A stretch of DNA of 12,976 nt from an uncultured Collinsella sp. GTDB taxonomy: Bacteria > Actinomycetota > Coriobacteriia > Coriobacteriales > Coriobacteriaceae. Below the pieces are notes generated by a model. It saw nothing but the letters and a program-made list of their open reading frames with translations. It had not been told where the DNA came from and did no database searches. The translations under genes were made by a program, and so were the position numbers. Every line of letters begins with the position of its first letter. Position 1 is the stretch's first letter. This document shows, piece after piece, positions 1 through 12,888 of this stretch. The stretch spans positions 1-12,976 of the forward strand of contig CALFDL010000130.1 in assembly GCA_937950415.1 (NCBI GenBank), read 5' to 3'.

Positions 1-38
1 CGGTCCGGGAATCCGACGTGCTCGTTGGGGCAACGTTC

Positions 39-75
39 CCTGCCAAAAAGGGACAGGTTTATTTTGGTCGGTTTT
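39..75 (+). repeat. 37-bp inverted repeat, left copy (REP-like)
   Basis: This stretch reads CCTGCC, a short spacer, GGACAGG, then TTTATTTTGGTCGG and a T-rich end. Its reverse complement recurs at 1988-2024 with 35 of 37 positions identical. The first 19 bases can fold into a small hairpin (CCTGCC against GGACAGG with one bulged A). The hairpin end faces outwards from the sigma/anti-sigma genes and the AT-rich end faces inwards. This resembles REP-type extragenic elements mobilised by IS200-like (RAYT) transposases, but I cannot see a transposase here, so the class is an inference. Confidence 0.75.
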
Positions 76-145
76 ATCTAGGGAAACGTCGCGCTCCGGC
101 GGTGATCTGCTCTCATCTGTCATAGGGAAATCGGCGGCGCTTTCG

Positions 146-266
146 GAAGTATGCGGCAAATTTTGAACTTGCTGAGCGCACAGGGGTTTTGCGATAACAA
201 ACCCGCAGGTAGAGCGCTTGAGCATATACGGTGTGGTCGACCCATCAAGATTTTGCCGCATACTTC
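146..266. repeat. 121-bp palindromic element with 15-bp terminal inverted repeats
   Basis: GAAGTATGCGGCAAA at 146-160 is matched exactly in reverse complement at 252-266, and weaker pairing continues inwards (ATTTTGA-like). The interior holds a smaller hairpin, GGGTTT with AAACCC, around 184-203. The element lies between the anti-sigma terminator and the left 37-bp repeat. It could be a MITE-like insertion, a structured RNA or a bidirectional processing signal. There is no clear target-site duplication at its edges and no T-tract that would make it a terminator. Confidence 0.6.
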
Positions 267-310
267 AGGAATGCAGGCGAATATCGTGCGGTCTAACCGC
301 CCATTTACCG

Positions 311-344
311 CAAAGAAGGCCGCTTCCCCTAGTAGAAAGCGGCC
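311..344 (-). terminator. Terminator of the anti-sigma gene
   Basis: On the minus strand an 8-bp stem, GGCCGCTT with AAGCGGCC, encloses an 11-12 nt loop and is followed by a modest T-rich run (TTCTTTG). It starts about 8 nt after the stop codon of the anti-sigma gene. The stem is strong, but the U-tract is interrupted, so termination efficiency is uncertain. Confidence 0.7.
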
Positions 345-351
345 CCAAATC

Positions 352-1428
352 TTACGAATAGACGATGGTAAAGGGTTCCGACGTTTCGGCGCCCCCTGTT
401 GAAGTGCAGCGTGTGCCTTCGAGCGTTACTGAAACCACTTGGTCGACATCAATCAACTTCGTTGGCACCCAAATGTTCTCTCCGCTATTGCGTCCCATCG
501 AAACATAGAAATTGTACGCCCCTGCGTCGTCATCTTCGATAATCTGCTCTGACCCATCCTTGTAGGTGACGGTCAGTTTATGATCAACTGCTTCATGGCC
601 CAGATCATCGATGTGCGTCTGGATGGAAAACGGACTGATCTCGAGAGGCGAGTCATCGGAGCGGAGTTCTTTTGTATCGACGTGCGCTCCGACGTTAAAC
701 TCTTGCGTCGATACCTCGATCACCTTCGCATCCCCACCTTTGGCCTCCGTCCAACTGATATTCCAGGTGACCGCATGTCGTAAATCTCGATCGCGATTCC
801 AAGATGCAAAGTACATCGTGCCGTTAATGACCGTGTCGCTTGATGTGTCTTTATCAATGGTGCAGCGTGTATCAGCCCATTCCTCGCCGAAGTTCATGCT
901 GGGTGTACTGACGCCCCCTTCTTCTTCACCATAGAGAACAAGTTCGCCAAGCTCTGCCGCCGGCTTGTAGTAGTTAACGCCATTCGGATTGGACAATGTA
1001 AACGTCACAGCACCGCAACCGTTCTCGTCGATTGCCATCTCATGAATGTCGAGCGTATAGCCGTTGCCCTCGACGGACAGATTGACCTTCTGGACTGCAC
1101 CCTCCAGGCTTTGGGGCGCGATACCATCACCAAACTCTCTGGTGTAGGTATATTTCGTCCCCGACGAGCCGCCATTTGTCCAGGTAACGGACTCTCCGTT
1201 GCCATGGTTTCCCCAGGCAGAGGCAAAATAACTGGAATTGACAACAGCGTAGGCGACCCCTCCGGTCGCCAGCACTCCGGCAAGGCATCCGATTACGGCA
1301 ACATACAGAGGCTTCGCGTGACCCTTTCGGCGAAGCGGCTCGCCAGCAGCGGCATAAAGAACACGGTCAGCAAGATCGCTATCGGCTTGGACGGACTCGA
1401 AGGCCTGCTTGATCTGGTTGGATTTCAC
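352..1428 (-). CDS. Putative membrane-anchored anti-sigma factor
   Basis: This is a 358-residue protein. A short cytoplasmic N-terminus (about 1-39) is followed by one hydrophobic segment (about 40-63) and a roughly 295-residue ectodomain rich in beta-type sequence. The ectodomain resembles the DUF4179-type extracytoplasmic domains that occur beside ECF sigma genes in Gram-positives; that match is by eye only. The start is GTG, with the strong site GAGGAGG 6 nt upstream, inside the end of the sigma gene, so the two genes overlap by 50 nt and are probably translationally coupled. There is no HxxxCxxC zinc motif, so it is not a ZAS-type anti-sigma. The only Cys residues outside the membrane segment are C138, C189 and C341. 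By inference it holds the sigma factor at the membrane and senses an envelope signal. Codon use is less biased than in rpoBC. Confidence 0.7.
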   Translation of the reverse strand: MKSNQIKQAFESVQADSDLADRVLYAAAGEPLRRKGHAKPLYVAVIGCLAGVLATGGVAYAVVNSSYFASAWGNHGNGESVTWTNGGSSGTKYTYTREFGDGIAPQSLEGAVQKVNLSVEGNGYTLDIHEMAIDENGCGAVTFTLSNPNGVNYYKPAAELGELVLYGEEEGGVSTPSMNFGEEWADTRCTIDKDTSSDTVINGTMYFASWNRDRDLRHAVTWNISWTEAKGGDAKVIEVSTQEFNVGAHVDTKELRSDDSPLEISPFSIQTHIDDLGHEAVDHKLTVTYKDGSEQIIEDDDAGAYNFYVSMGRNSGENIWVPTKLIDVDQVVSVTLEGTRCTSTGGAETSEPFTIVYS

Positions 1429-1897
1429 GGTCGCCCTCCTCTAGGATGAACTTGAGCTTCGACCTGCCGCGAGCTAAACGCGTTCGAACGGTCGCGGCTG
1501 GCACATGCAGTAACTCGGCAATTTCTGAAGTCGAGAAGCCCAGATAGTAATAGAGCACGATAGGAATACGGAATCGCTCCGGAAGTCGCATAACGTCTGA
1601 CAGGACCGCCTTGGTCTCCTCCTGCGCCGTCGAAAGCGAATCGGCCAGGTTCTCAATATCCTCCACGCGCCTCCATGGCTTTCGAAAGAGCGATTTGCAT
1701 TCATTGATCGTGACCCGGATAAGCCATCGACGAAGATGCTCCCAGTTTTCAAATTGCGCGTCGCTTTTGAGCAACTTAAGAAAGACGTCTTGAGCGACAT
1801 CGTCGGCGTCAGCGCGATCACGCAGATACGTCAATGCGATCCGAAACACGACATCCCGGTGGTCTTCGACCGCCTGTCTAAAAGCTTGTTCTTCCAT
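1379..1897 (-). CDS. ECF-family RNA polymerase sigma factor
   Basis: This 172-residue protein has the two-domain layout of group 4 (ECF) sigma factors, and its length is normal for that family. Region 2 (about residues 10-70) includes ADDVAQDVFLKLL and LRRWLIRVTINECKSLFRK, for core binding and -10 recognition. Region 4 (about 105-152) includes LPERFRIPIVLYYYLGFS, then a helix-turn-helix, EIAELLHVPAATVRTRLARG, for -35 recognition. The reading frame opens at a GTG at 1903, but that codon overlaps the ribosome site GGGAGG, so the ATG at 1897 is the better start. The last 16 codons overlap the downstream anti-sigma gene. An ECF-type promoter lies about 50-75 nt upstream, which suggests autoregulation. 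Rare codons such as AGA near the start contrast with rpoBC. The family is certain; the specific regulon is unknown. Confidence 0.93.
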   Translation of the reverse strand: MEEQAFRQAVEDHRDVVFRIALTYLRDRADADDVAQDVFLKLLKSDAQFENWEHLRRWLIRVTINECKSLFRKPWRRVEDIENLADSLSTAQEETKAVLSDVMRLPERFRIPIVLYYYLGFSTSEIAELLHVPAATVRTRLARGRSKLKFILEEGDREIQPDQAGLRVRPSR

Positions 1898-1900
1898 AAT

Positions 1901-1908
1901 CACCTCCC
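1901..1908 (-). promoter_or_regulatory. Ribosome binding site that fixes the sigma-factor start
   Basis: The minus strand reads GGGAGGTGATTATG. The GTG within it opens the longer frame but begins in the Shine-Dalgarno sequence itself, while the ATG sits 5 nt after GGGAGG. The ATG at 1897 is therefore favoured. Confidence 0.8.
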
Positions 1909-1943
1909 GGTGACATTAATGGTTCTCGATGAGGCCCTCACCA

Positions 1944-1974
1944 TAGATACGCTCTTGTCGGGCGAAATGTTTCA
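1944..1974 (-). promoter_or_regulatory. ECF-type promoter of the sigma/anti-sigma operon
   Basis: On the minus strand TGAAAC (1969-1974) is followed after 17 nt by CGTATC (1946-1951). TGAAAC with CGTA is the classic ECF (SigW-like) promoter signature. The implied transcription start is near 1937, giving a leader of about 40 nt. It lies just inside the right 37-bp repeat. An ECF promoter directly before an ECF sigma gene normally means autoregulation. Confidence 0.7.
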
Positions 1975-1986
1975 AATTCAAGCATG

Positions 1987-2024
1987 AAAAGCCGACCAAA
2001 ATAAACCTGTCCCTTATTGGCAGG
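1987..2024 (-). repeat. 37-bp inverted repeat, right copy (REP-like)
   Basis: Read on the minus strand this matches the copy at 39-75 at 35 of 37 positions, including an uninterrupted GGACAGGTTTATTTTGG core. It lies between the rpoC terminator and the ECF promoter. The two copies therefore bracket the whole sigma/anti-sigma module in inverted orientation with their hairpin ends outward. Confidence 0.75.
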
Positions 2025-2034
2025 TTTTCTTCAA

Positions 2035-2072
2035 CGAAAAAGACCCGCTCCCCTGTTGGGAAGCGGGTCTTT
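2035..2072 (-). terminator. Intrinsic terminator of the rpoBC operon
   Basis: On the minus strand a near-perfect stem, AAAGACCCGCTTCCC with GGGGAGCGGGTCTTT, around a 4-5 nt loop runs into TTTTTCGTTG. It starts about 26 nt after the rpoC stop codon. It separates rpoBC from the sigma-factor operon, which has its own promoter. Confidence 0.92.
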
Positions 2073-2098
2073 GGAAGGGCGGTTAACGTACTAGGAAA

Positions 2099-6577
<4,479 letters not shown>

Positions 6578-6583
6578 AGTCAA

Positions 6584-10075
<3,492 letters not shown>

Positions 10076-10112
10076 CAGGTTTTTCCTCCTTCACGGAAAT
10101 GCTCGGTGGATT

Positions 10113-10131
10113 GGCGAGGCATAGCTTCGCC
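10113..10131 (-). other. Hairpin in the rpoB leader
   Basis: GGCGA and TCGCC arms plus an inner GC pair enclose a short loop, 38 nt upstream of the rpoB start. In the sense RNA one A-C mismatch interrupts the stem. No T-tract follows, so it is not a terminator. It could affect leader stability or translation. Confidence 0.4.
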
Positions 10132-10148
10132 AGTTATCGCAACCTAAT

Positions 10149-10176
10149 AGTTTATCAGGTACCGACCGTTGGGCAA
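10149..10176 (-). promoter_or_regulatory. Candidate rpoB promoter
   Basis: On the minus strand TTGCCC (10171-10176) and TAAACT (10149-10154) are 16 nt apart. This implies a start near 10142 and a leader of about 67 nt. A second possible site, TTGCTG-N17-AATATA, lies further upstream and overlaps the LexA-like palindrome. A promoter somewhere in this gap is expected because galU ends in a strong terminator. Confidence 0.45.
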
Positions 10177-10253
10177 GAAAAGCCTTGACGCGATTGAGTT
10201 TTTGGAGTAGCAAAGTTTTTCGACAGAAAACACGCAGGTAAATGTATGTGTAT

Positions 10254-10285
10254 CGAACATCTGTTCATATATTTTCTGTGAACAG
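10254..10285. promoter_or_regulatory. LexA-box-like palindrome upstream of rpoB
   Basis: GAACATCTGTTC (10255-10266) fits the Gram-positive SOS box core GAAC-N4-GTTC, with a C before it. The right half-site also forms a second inverted repeat, CTGTTCA (10261-10267) with TGAACAG (10279-10285). Both could bind a dimeric repressor. It is close to the galU terminator and to a possible upstream rpoB promoter. LexA binding is an inference from the motif. Confidence 0.4.
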
Positions 10286-10308
10286 AGAGCCAGCAATCGC
10301 AGCTCTTA

Positions 10309-10342
10309 TAAAAAACGGGCGCGAACCGAGGTCCACGCCCGT
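10309..10342 (-). terminator. Intrinsic terminator of galU
   Basis: On the minus strand ACGGGCG pairs with CGCCCGT around a 14-nt loop, and TTTTTT follows at once. It starts about 20 nt after the galU stop. It should block most read-through from galU into rpoB. Confidence 0.92.
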
Positions 10343-10362
10343 AAATGTCGATGACCGAAGGC

Positions 10363-11271
10363 TTACTTGCGCATCAAGCCGCCGCGCTCGTCGATGGCGT
10401 CCCAGAAGGCATCGGCAAAGCGGGGGTCGCTTGCAGCCATGAGGGCGTTGGTGGCCATCCAGCCAGAGGGAGTGCCGGTGTCGTAGCCCGACAGCGGGTC
10501 GATGACGACGGCGTACATGGCTTCGCGGTCGAGCGAACGGGCCATGGCGTCGGTGAGCTGGATCTCGCCGCCCTTGCCGGCCTGCTGATCAGCGAGCAGG
10601 TCCATGACCAGCGGGCTCAGCAGATAACGGCCGACAATGTACAGGTTGGACGGAGCAGCCTCGGGAGCGGGCTTCTCGACCAGACCGCCGATACGCCAGA
10701 CAGCGCCCGGCTCTGCATCGGCAACGTCCTCGGCACCCTCGAGCGAACCGACGCGCTCACCGGCGATAACGCCGTAGCGGCTGACTTCCTCGGGCGAGCA
10801 AGCAGCGACGGCGATAACCGAAGCTCCACCGTGCTCCTTGGAAACGGCGAGCATCTTGTCGCAGATGTCGCGATTAGGCACAACGTAGTCACCCAGAAGA
10901 ACCAGGAAGTTCTCCCCTGCCACGGCGTCGGCAGCAGAGCGGATAGCATGGCCGAGGCCCTTGGGCTCGTACTGATAACGGAAGTCGACCGGCATACCGC
11001 CAGCGTGGGCGACGGCATCGGCATAGGCGTTCTTGCCGCGCTCGCGCAGCAGGTTCTCGAGCGAACGGTCGGGCTGGAAGTAGTTCAGCAGCTCGGGCTT
11101 GCCGGGCGAGGTAACGATGATGGCGTCGTCGACTTCCTCGGGGTCGAGCGCCTCCTCGACGACGTACTGAATGACGGGCTTGTCGAGCACCGGCAGCATC
11201 TCTTTGGGCGTGCACTTGGTGCCAGGCAGAAAACGCGTGCCAAGACCGGCGGCGGGGATGATTGCCTTCAT
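10363..11271 (-). CDS. galU: UTP-glucose-1-phosphate uridylyltransferase
   Basis: GalU makes UDP-glucose from UTP and glucose-1-phosphate for glycolipids, cell-wall and capsule polysaccharides. The 302-residue length is typical. The N-terminal nucleotide-binding signature GLGTRFLPGTKCTPKEMLP is at 9-27. YEPKGLGHAI (101-110), LLGDY (125-129, with D128 as the likely metal ligand; many homologues have DD here), GGLVEKP (195-201), EIQLTDA (236-242) and YDTGTPSGW (263-271) follow in the expected order. The frame extends upstream to 11355, but that part reads through leader hairpins, and the ATG at 11271 starts exactly at the family's usual MKAIIPAAG. The ribosome site (AAAGGA, about 12 nt away) is weak. 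It stands alone, with its own promoter and terminator, between rplL and rpoB. Confidence 0.96.
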   Translation of the reverse strand: MKAIIPAAGLGTRFLPGTKCTPKEMLPVLDKPVIQYVVEEALDPEEVDDAIIVTSPGKPELLNYFQPDRSLENLLRERGKNAYADAVAHAGGMPVDFRYQYEPKGLGHAIRSAADAVAGENFLVLLGDYVVPNRDICDKMLAVSKEHGGASVIAVAACSPEEVSRYGVIAGERVGSLEGAEDVADAEPGAVWRIGGLVEKPAPEAAPSNLYIVGRYLLSPLVMDLLADQQAGKGGEIQLTDAMARSLDREAMYAVVIDPLSGYDTGTPSGWMATNALMAASDPRFADAFWDAIDERGGLMRK

Positions 11272-11367
11272 GTTATTCAAAGATCCTTTCGCAGGCGCAA
11301 AAGCGCCCCGTGCGTGCGGCGCACAGCCGCAGACCAAATTGCGATACCCAAGCATCTTACCGCTGGA

Positions 11368-11395
11368 ACTATATGTCGCTACAAGGCAGAGACAA
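11368..11395 (-). promoter_or_regulatory. Candidate galU promoter
   Basis: On the minus strand TTGTCT (11390-11395) and TATAGT (11368-11373) are 16 nt apart, with 4 of 6 and 5 of 6 matches to the sigma-A consensus. The implied start is near 11361. A TTGACC lies about 20 nt further upstream but has no good -10 partner. Confidence 0.55.
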
Positions 11396-11522
11396 TTCTT
11401 CAGCAGGTCAACGCAAATTATTGCTCGAATGGTGCAATTTTATTGCCCAACGGCAGGGCACCCGATGCGACGCAAATCACAGAACATGGCAGTTTGAGCA
11501 ACCGACGTCGAGGAACCGAAAA

Positions 11523-11558
11523 ACAAAAAAGACGGGGCTCGCAATGCGAACCCCGTCT
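11523..11558 (-). terminator. Intrinsic terminator of the rplJL operon
   Basis: On the minus strand AGACGGGG pairs with CCCCGTCT, an inner TCGC/GCGA stem extends it past one mismatch, and TTTTTTG follows. It lies about 27 nt after the rplL stop. It closes the rplJL transcript before galU. Confidence 0.95.
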
Positions 11559-11585
11559 GCAAAGAAATCTGGCGAGAAAGCCTGA

Positions 11586-11963
11586 TTACTTGAGGGTGAC
11601 AGCAGCGCCAGCAGCCTCGAGCTTCTCCTTGGCAGCCTCGGCGTCCTCCTTCTTGGCACCCTCGAGAACAGCCTTGGGAGCGCCCTCGACGACCTCCTTG
11701 GCCTCCTTCAGGCCAAGGTTGGTGAGCTCACGGACGGCCTTGATGACCTGGATCTTGTTGTCGCCGAAGCCCTCGAGCACGACGTCAAACTCGGTCTTCT
11801 CCTCGGCCTCAGCAGCGCCAGCAGCGGGAGCGGCGACAACAGCGGCAGGAGCAGCGGCGGAAACGCCGAAGGTGTCCTCGATAGCCTTAACGAGCTCGGA
11901 AGCCTCGAGAAGGGTCATTTCCTTAAGAGCATCGATGATCTCATCGGTGGTAAGCTTAGCCAT
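11586..11963 (-). CDS. rplL: 50S ribosomal protein L7/L12
   Basis: L7/L12 forms the flexible stalk dimers that recruit and activate translational GTPases. The 125-residue length is typical. The N-terminal dimerisation and L10-binding helices are MAKLTTDEIIDALKEMTLLE and the following residues up to about 33. An Ala/Pro-rich hinge (about 46-62) follows. The C-terminal factor-binding domain is about 67-125 and includes FDVVLEGFGDNKIQVIKAVR and LGLKEAKEVVEGAPK. The frame extends upstream to 11996, but the ATG at 11963, with AAAGGA 8 nt before it, matches the family start. It follows rplJ after 102 nt containing two hairpins and ends before a strong terminator. Confidence 0.98.
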   Translation of the reverse strand: MAKLTTDEIIDALKEMTLLEASELVKAIEDTFGVSAAAPAAVVAAPAAGAAEAEEKTEFDVVLEGFGDNKIQVIKAVRELTNLGLKEAKEVVEGAPKAVLEGAKKEDAEAAKEKLEAAGAAVTLK

Positions 11964-11982
11964 TTCTAAGTCCTTTCGGTTT

Positions 11983-12050
11983 CCGTGCGGATGCACGGAG
12001 ATCAGTTAAAACACGGCACGAATGCGCCAGGGGTGCGGCGTTGCCGCCGC
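11983..12050 (-). other. Two hairpins in the rplJ-rplL spacer
   Basis: On the minus strand the first stem is GCGGCG/CGCCGC closed by a GCAA tetraloop of the GNRA type (12035-12050). The second is CCGTGC/GCACGG around ATCC (11983-11998), directly upstream of the rplL ribosome site. Neither has a clear U-tract, so they look like processing or stability elements. They could help produce the excess of L12 over L10, which is inference. Confidence 0.55.
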
Positions 12051-12065
12051 GGGTGAAAACAGCAA

Positions 12066-12587
12066 CTAGGCTGCCTTCTGCTCGGAGACCTGCTGGATCG
12101 AACGAGCGAGACCAGAGGAAACGCCGTTGACGCAGACAGCGATGTCGCGAGCGAAACCGGAGATGAGACCGGCGATCTGGCCGAGAAGCTGATCCTTGGT
12201 GGGAAGCTCGGCGATAGCCTTAACATCATCAGCGGAAACGGCCTTGCCGTCGGAGATACCGCCCTTGATCTCAAGGACGCCCTTAGACTTAGCGGAGAAG
12301 TCCTTAAGGGCCTTAGCGGCCTCGACCGGCTCGGACTCGTAGAACACATAAGCGACGGGGCCGGCGAGAATCTCGTCGAGCTCGGGCTGCTCCTGGTTCT
12401 TGAGGGCGATCTTGACCAGGTTGTTCTTGTAGACCTTCATCTCGGCGCCGCACTCGCGAAGCTGATGACGCAGCTCCTGAGCCTGCTTAACCGTCAGACC
12501 GTTGTAGTTGACGACAAACAGACCAGCGTTCTCGGCGATACGGGACTCGATCTCTGCAACCTTGTCGATTTTGTACTGCTGGGGCAT
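12066..12587 (-). CDS. rplJ: 50S ribosomal protein L10
   Basis: L10 anchors the L7/L12 dimers to 23S rRNA at the base of the stalk and, in complex with L12, represses its own operon by binding the leader. The 173-residue protein has the family start KIDKVAEIESRIAENAGLFV, the RNA-binding region QELRHQLRECGAEMKVYKNNLVKIAL split across about 37-62, and a C-terminal helix (about 135-170) that carries L12 dimers. The ATG at 12587 follows GGAGGTG by 6 nt. The gene is first in its transcript, behind an L10 leader and attenuator, and is followed by rplL. Confidence 0.98.
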   Translation of the reverse strand: MPQQYKIDKVAEIESRIAENAGLFVVNYNGLTVKQAQELRHQLRECGAEMKVYKNNLVKIALKNQEQPELDEILAGPVAYVFYESEPVEAAKALKDFSAKSKGVLEIKGGISDGKAVSADDVKAIAELPTKDQLLGQIAGLISGFARDIAVCVNGVSSGLARSIQQVSEQKAA

Positions 12588-12652
12588 GAATTACACCTCC
12601 TCGAATTCTTTCCGGGCACGGTCCGCCACAAGGACGTGACGGGGGCATGTCC

Positions 12653-12689
12653 AAAAAGAAAGCCCCCGCGCTGCATGAGCGACGGGGGC
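12653..12689 (-). terminator. Attenuator in the rplJ leader
   Basis: On the minus strand GCCCCCGTCGCT pairs with AGCGCGGGGGC (one bulge) around CATGC, followed by TTTCTTTTT. It lies downstream of the rplJ promoter and L10 leader but 65 nt before rplJ, so it acts inside the leader. This fits transcription attenuation of the operon. A second GCCCCCGTC further downstream (12638-12646) could compete for the same G-run. Confidence 0.8.
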
Positions 12690-12707
12690 GAGAAGACATA
12701 TCTACTC

Positions 12708-12784
12708 GACCACCTCGGCTGGCGGGATGTCCCATTAAGCTCGCGGGCGATGCCCGTTTGCACCGGCTGTCTCTGGCAGCGGAT
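12708..12784 (-). ncRNA. Ribosomal protein L10 leader RNA
   Basis: On the minus strand the sequence reads CCAGAGACAGCCGGTG, then an internal ACGGGC/GCCCG hairpin, CTTAAT, and CAGCCGAGGTGG. These blocks match the kink-turn-containing L10 leader that I recall from Bacillus and relatives (Rfam L10_leader). It lies in the right place, between the promoter and the attenuator upstream of rplJ. In this family the L10-L12 complex binds here to repress the operon. Confidence 0.8.
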
Positions 12785-12803
12785 TCGTGCGTGAACCGAA
12801 AGT

Positions 12804-12832
12804 ATTATGGCGGGGACCCCGGCGTCGGTCAA
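12804..12832 (-). promoter_or_regulatory. rplJL promoter
   Basis: On the minus strand TTGACC (12827-12832) and CATAAT (12804-12809) are exactly 17 nt apart, each 5 of 6 to consensus. The implied start is near 12797, giving a leader of about 210 nt. It is the best sigma-A-type promoter in the window. Confidence 0.8.
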
Positions 12833-12888
12833 CGGAAAACCGGGCTGCACACAATTCCACCATCCGGCCGCGCCGCCGAAGGCCGGGC

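Larger units (their letters stand above)
1..351. other. Non-coding region downstream of the anti-sigma gene
   Basis: I see no supportable gene in this stretch. It holds one copy of the 37-bp repeat (39-75), a 121-bp element bounded by a 15-bp inverted repeat (146-266) and the terminator of the anti-sigma gene (about 311-344). The 37-bp copy is itself enclosed by an imperfect inverted repeat (33-41 with 80-89, one bulged base). Positions 1-32 show nothing I recognise; the next gene must lie beyond the window edge. Confidence 0.6.
11272..11585 (-). other. rplL-galU intergenic region and galU leader
   Basis: These 314 bases hold no gene. From right to left they contain the rplL terminator (11523-11558), a stretch of about 125 bases without recognised features, the candidate galU promoter (11368-11395) and a roughly 90-nt leader. 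The leader carries two GC-rich hairpins: TGCGGC/GCCGCA (11315-11331) and GGCGC/GCGCC with a 4-nt loop (11294-11307). The second is about 22 nt upstream of the galU start. Confidence 0.6.

Noticed and set aside
151..402. 83-codon open frame on the plus strand
   Set aside because: It begins inside the 15-bp inverted repeat, crosses the anti-sigma terminator and overlaps the end of the anti-sigma gene. Its ribosome site is poor.
11272..11355. N-terminal extension of GalU
   Set aside because: The extra 28 residues come from the leader hairpins and do not resemble the family. The MKAIIPAAG start at 11271 matches GalU exactly.
10345..12009. 554-codon open frame on the plus strand
   Set aside because: It is antisense to galU and rplL and runs through terminators and a promoter. 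No domain or ribosome site supports it.
12864..12886. Terminator of the upstream gene
   Set aside because: CCGGCC/GGCCGG forms a stem, but no T-tract follows on either strand, so I do not call it a terminator.
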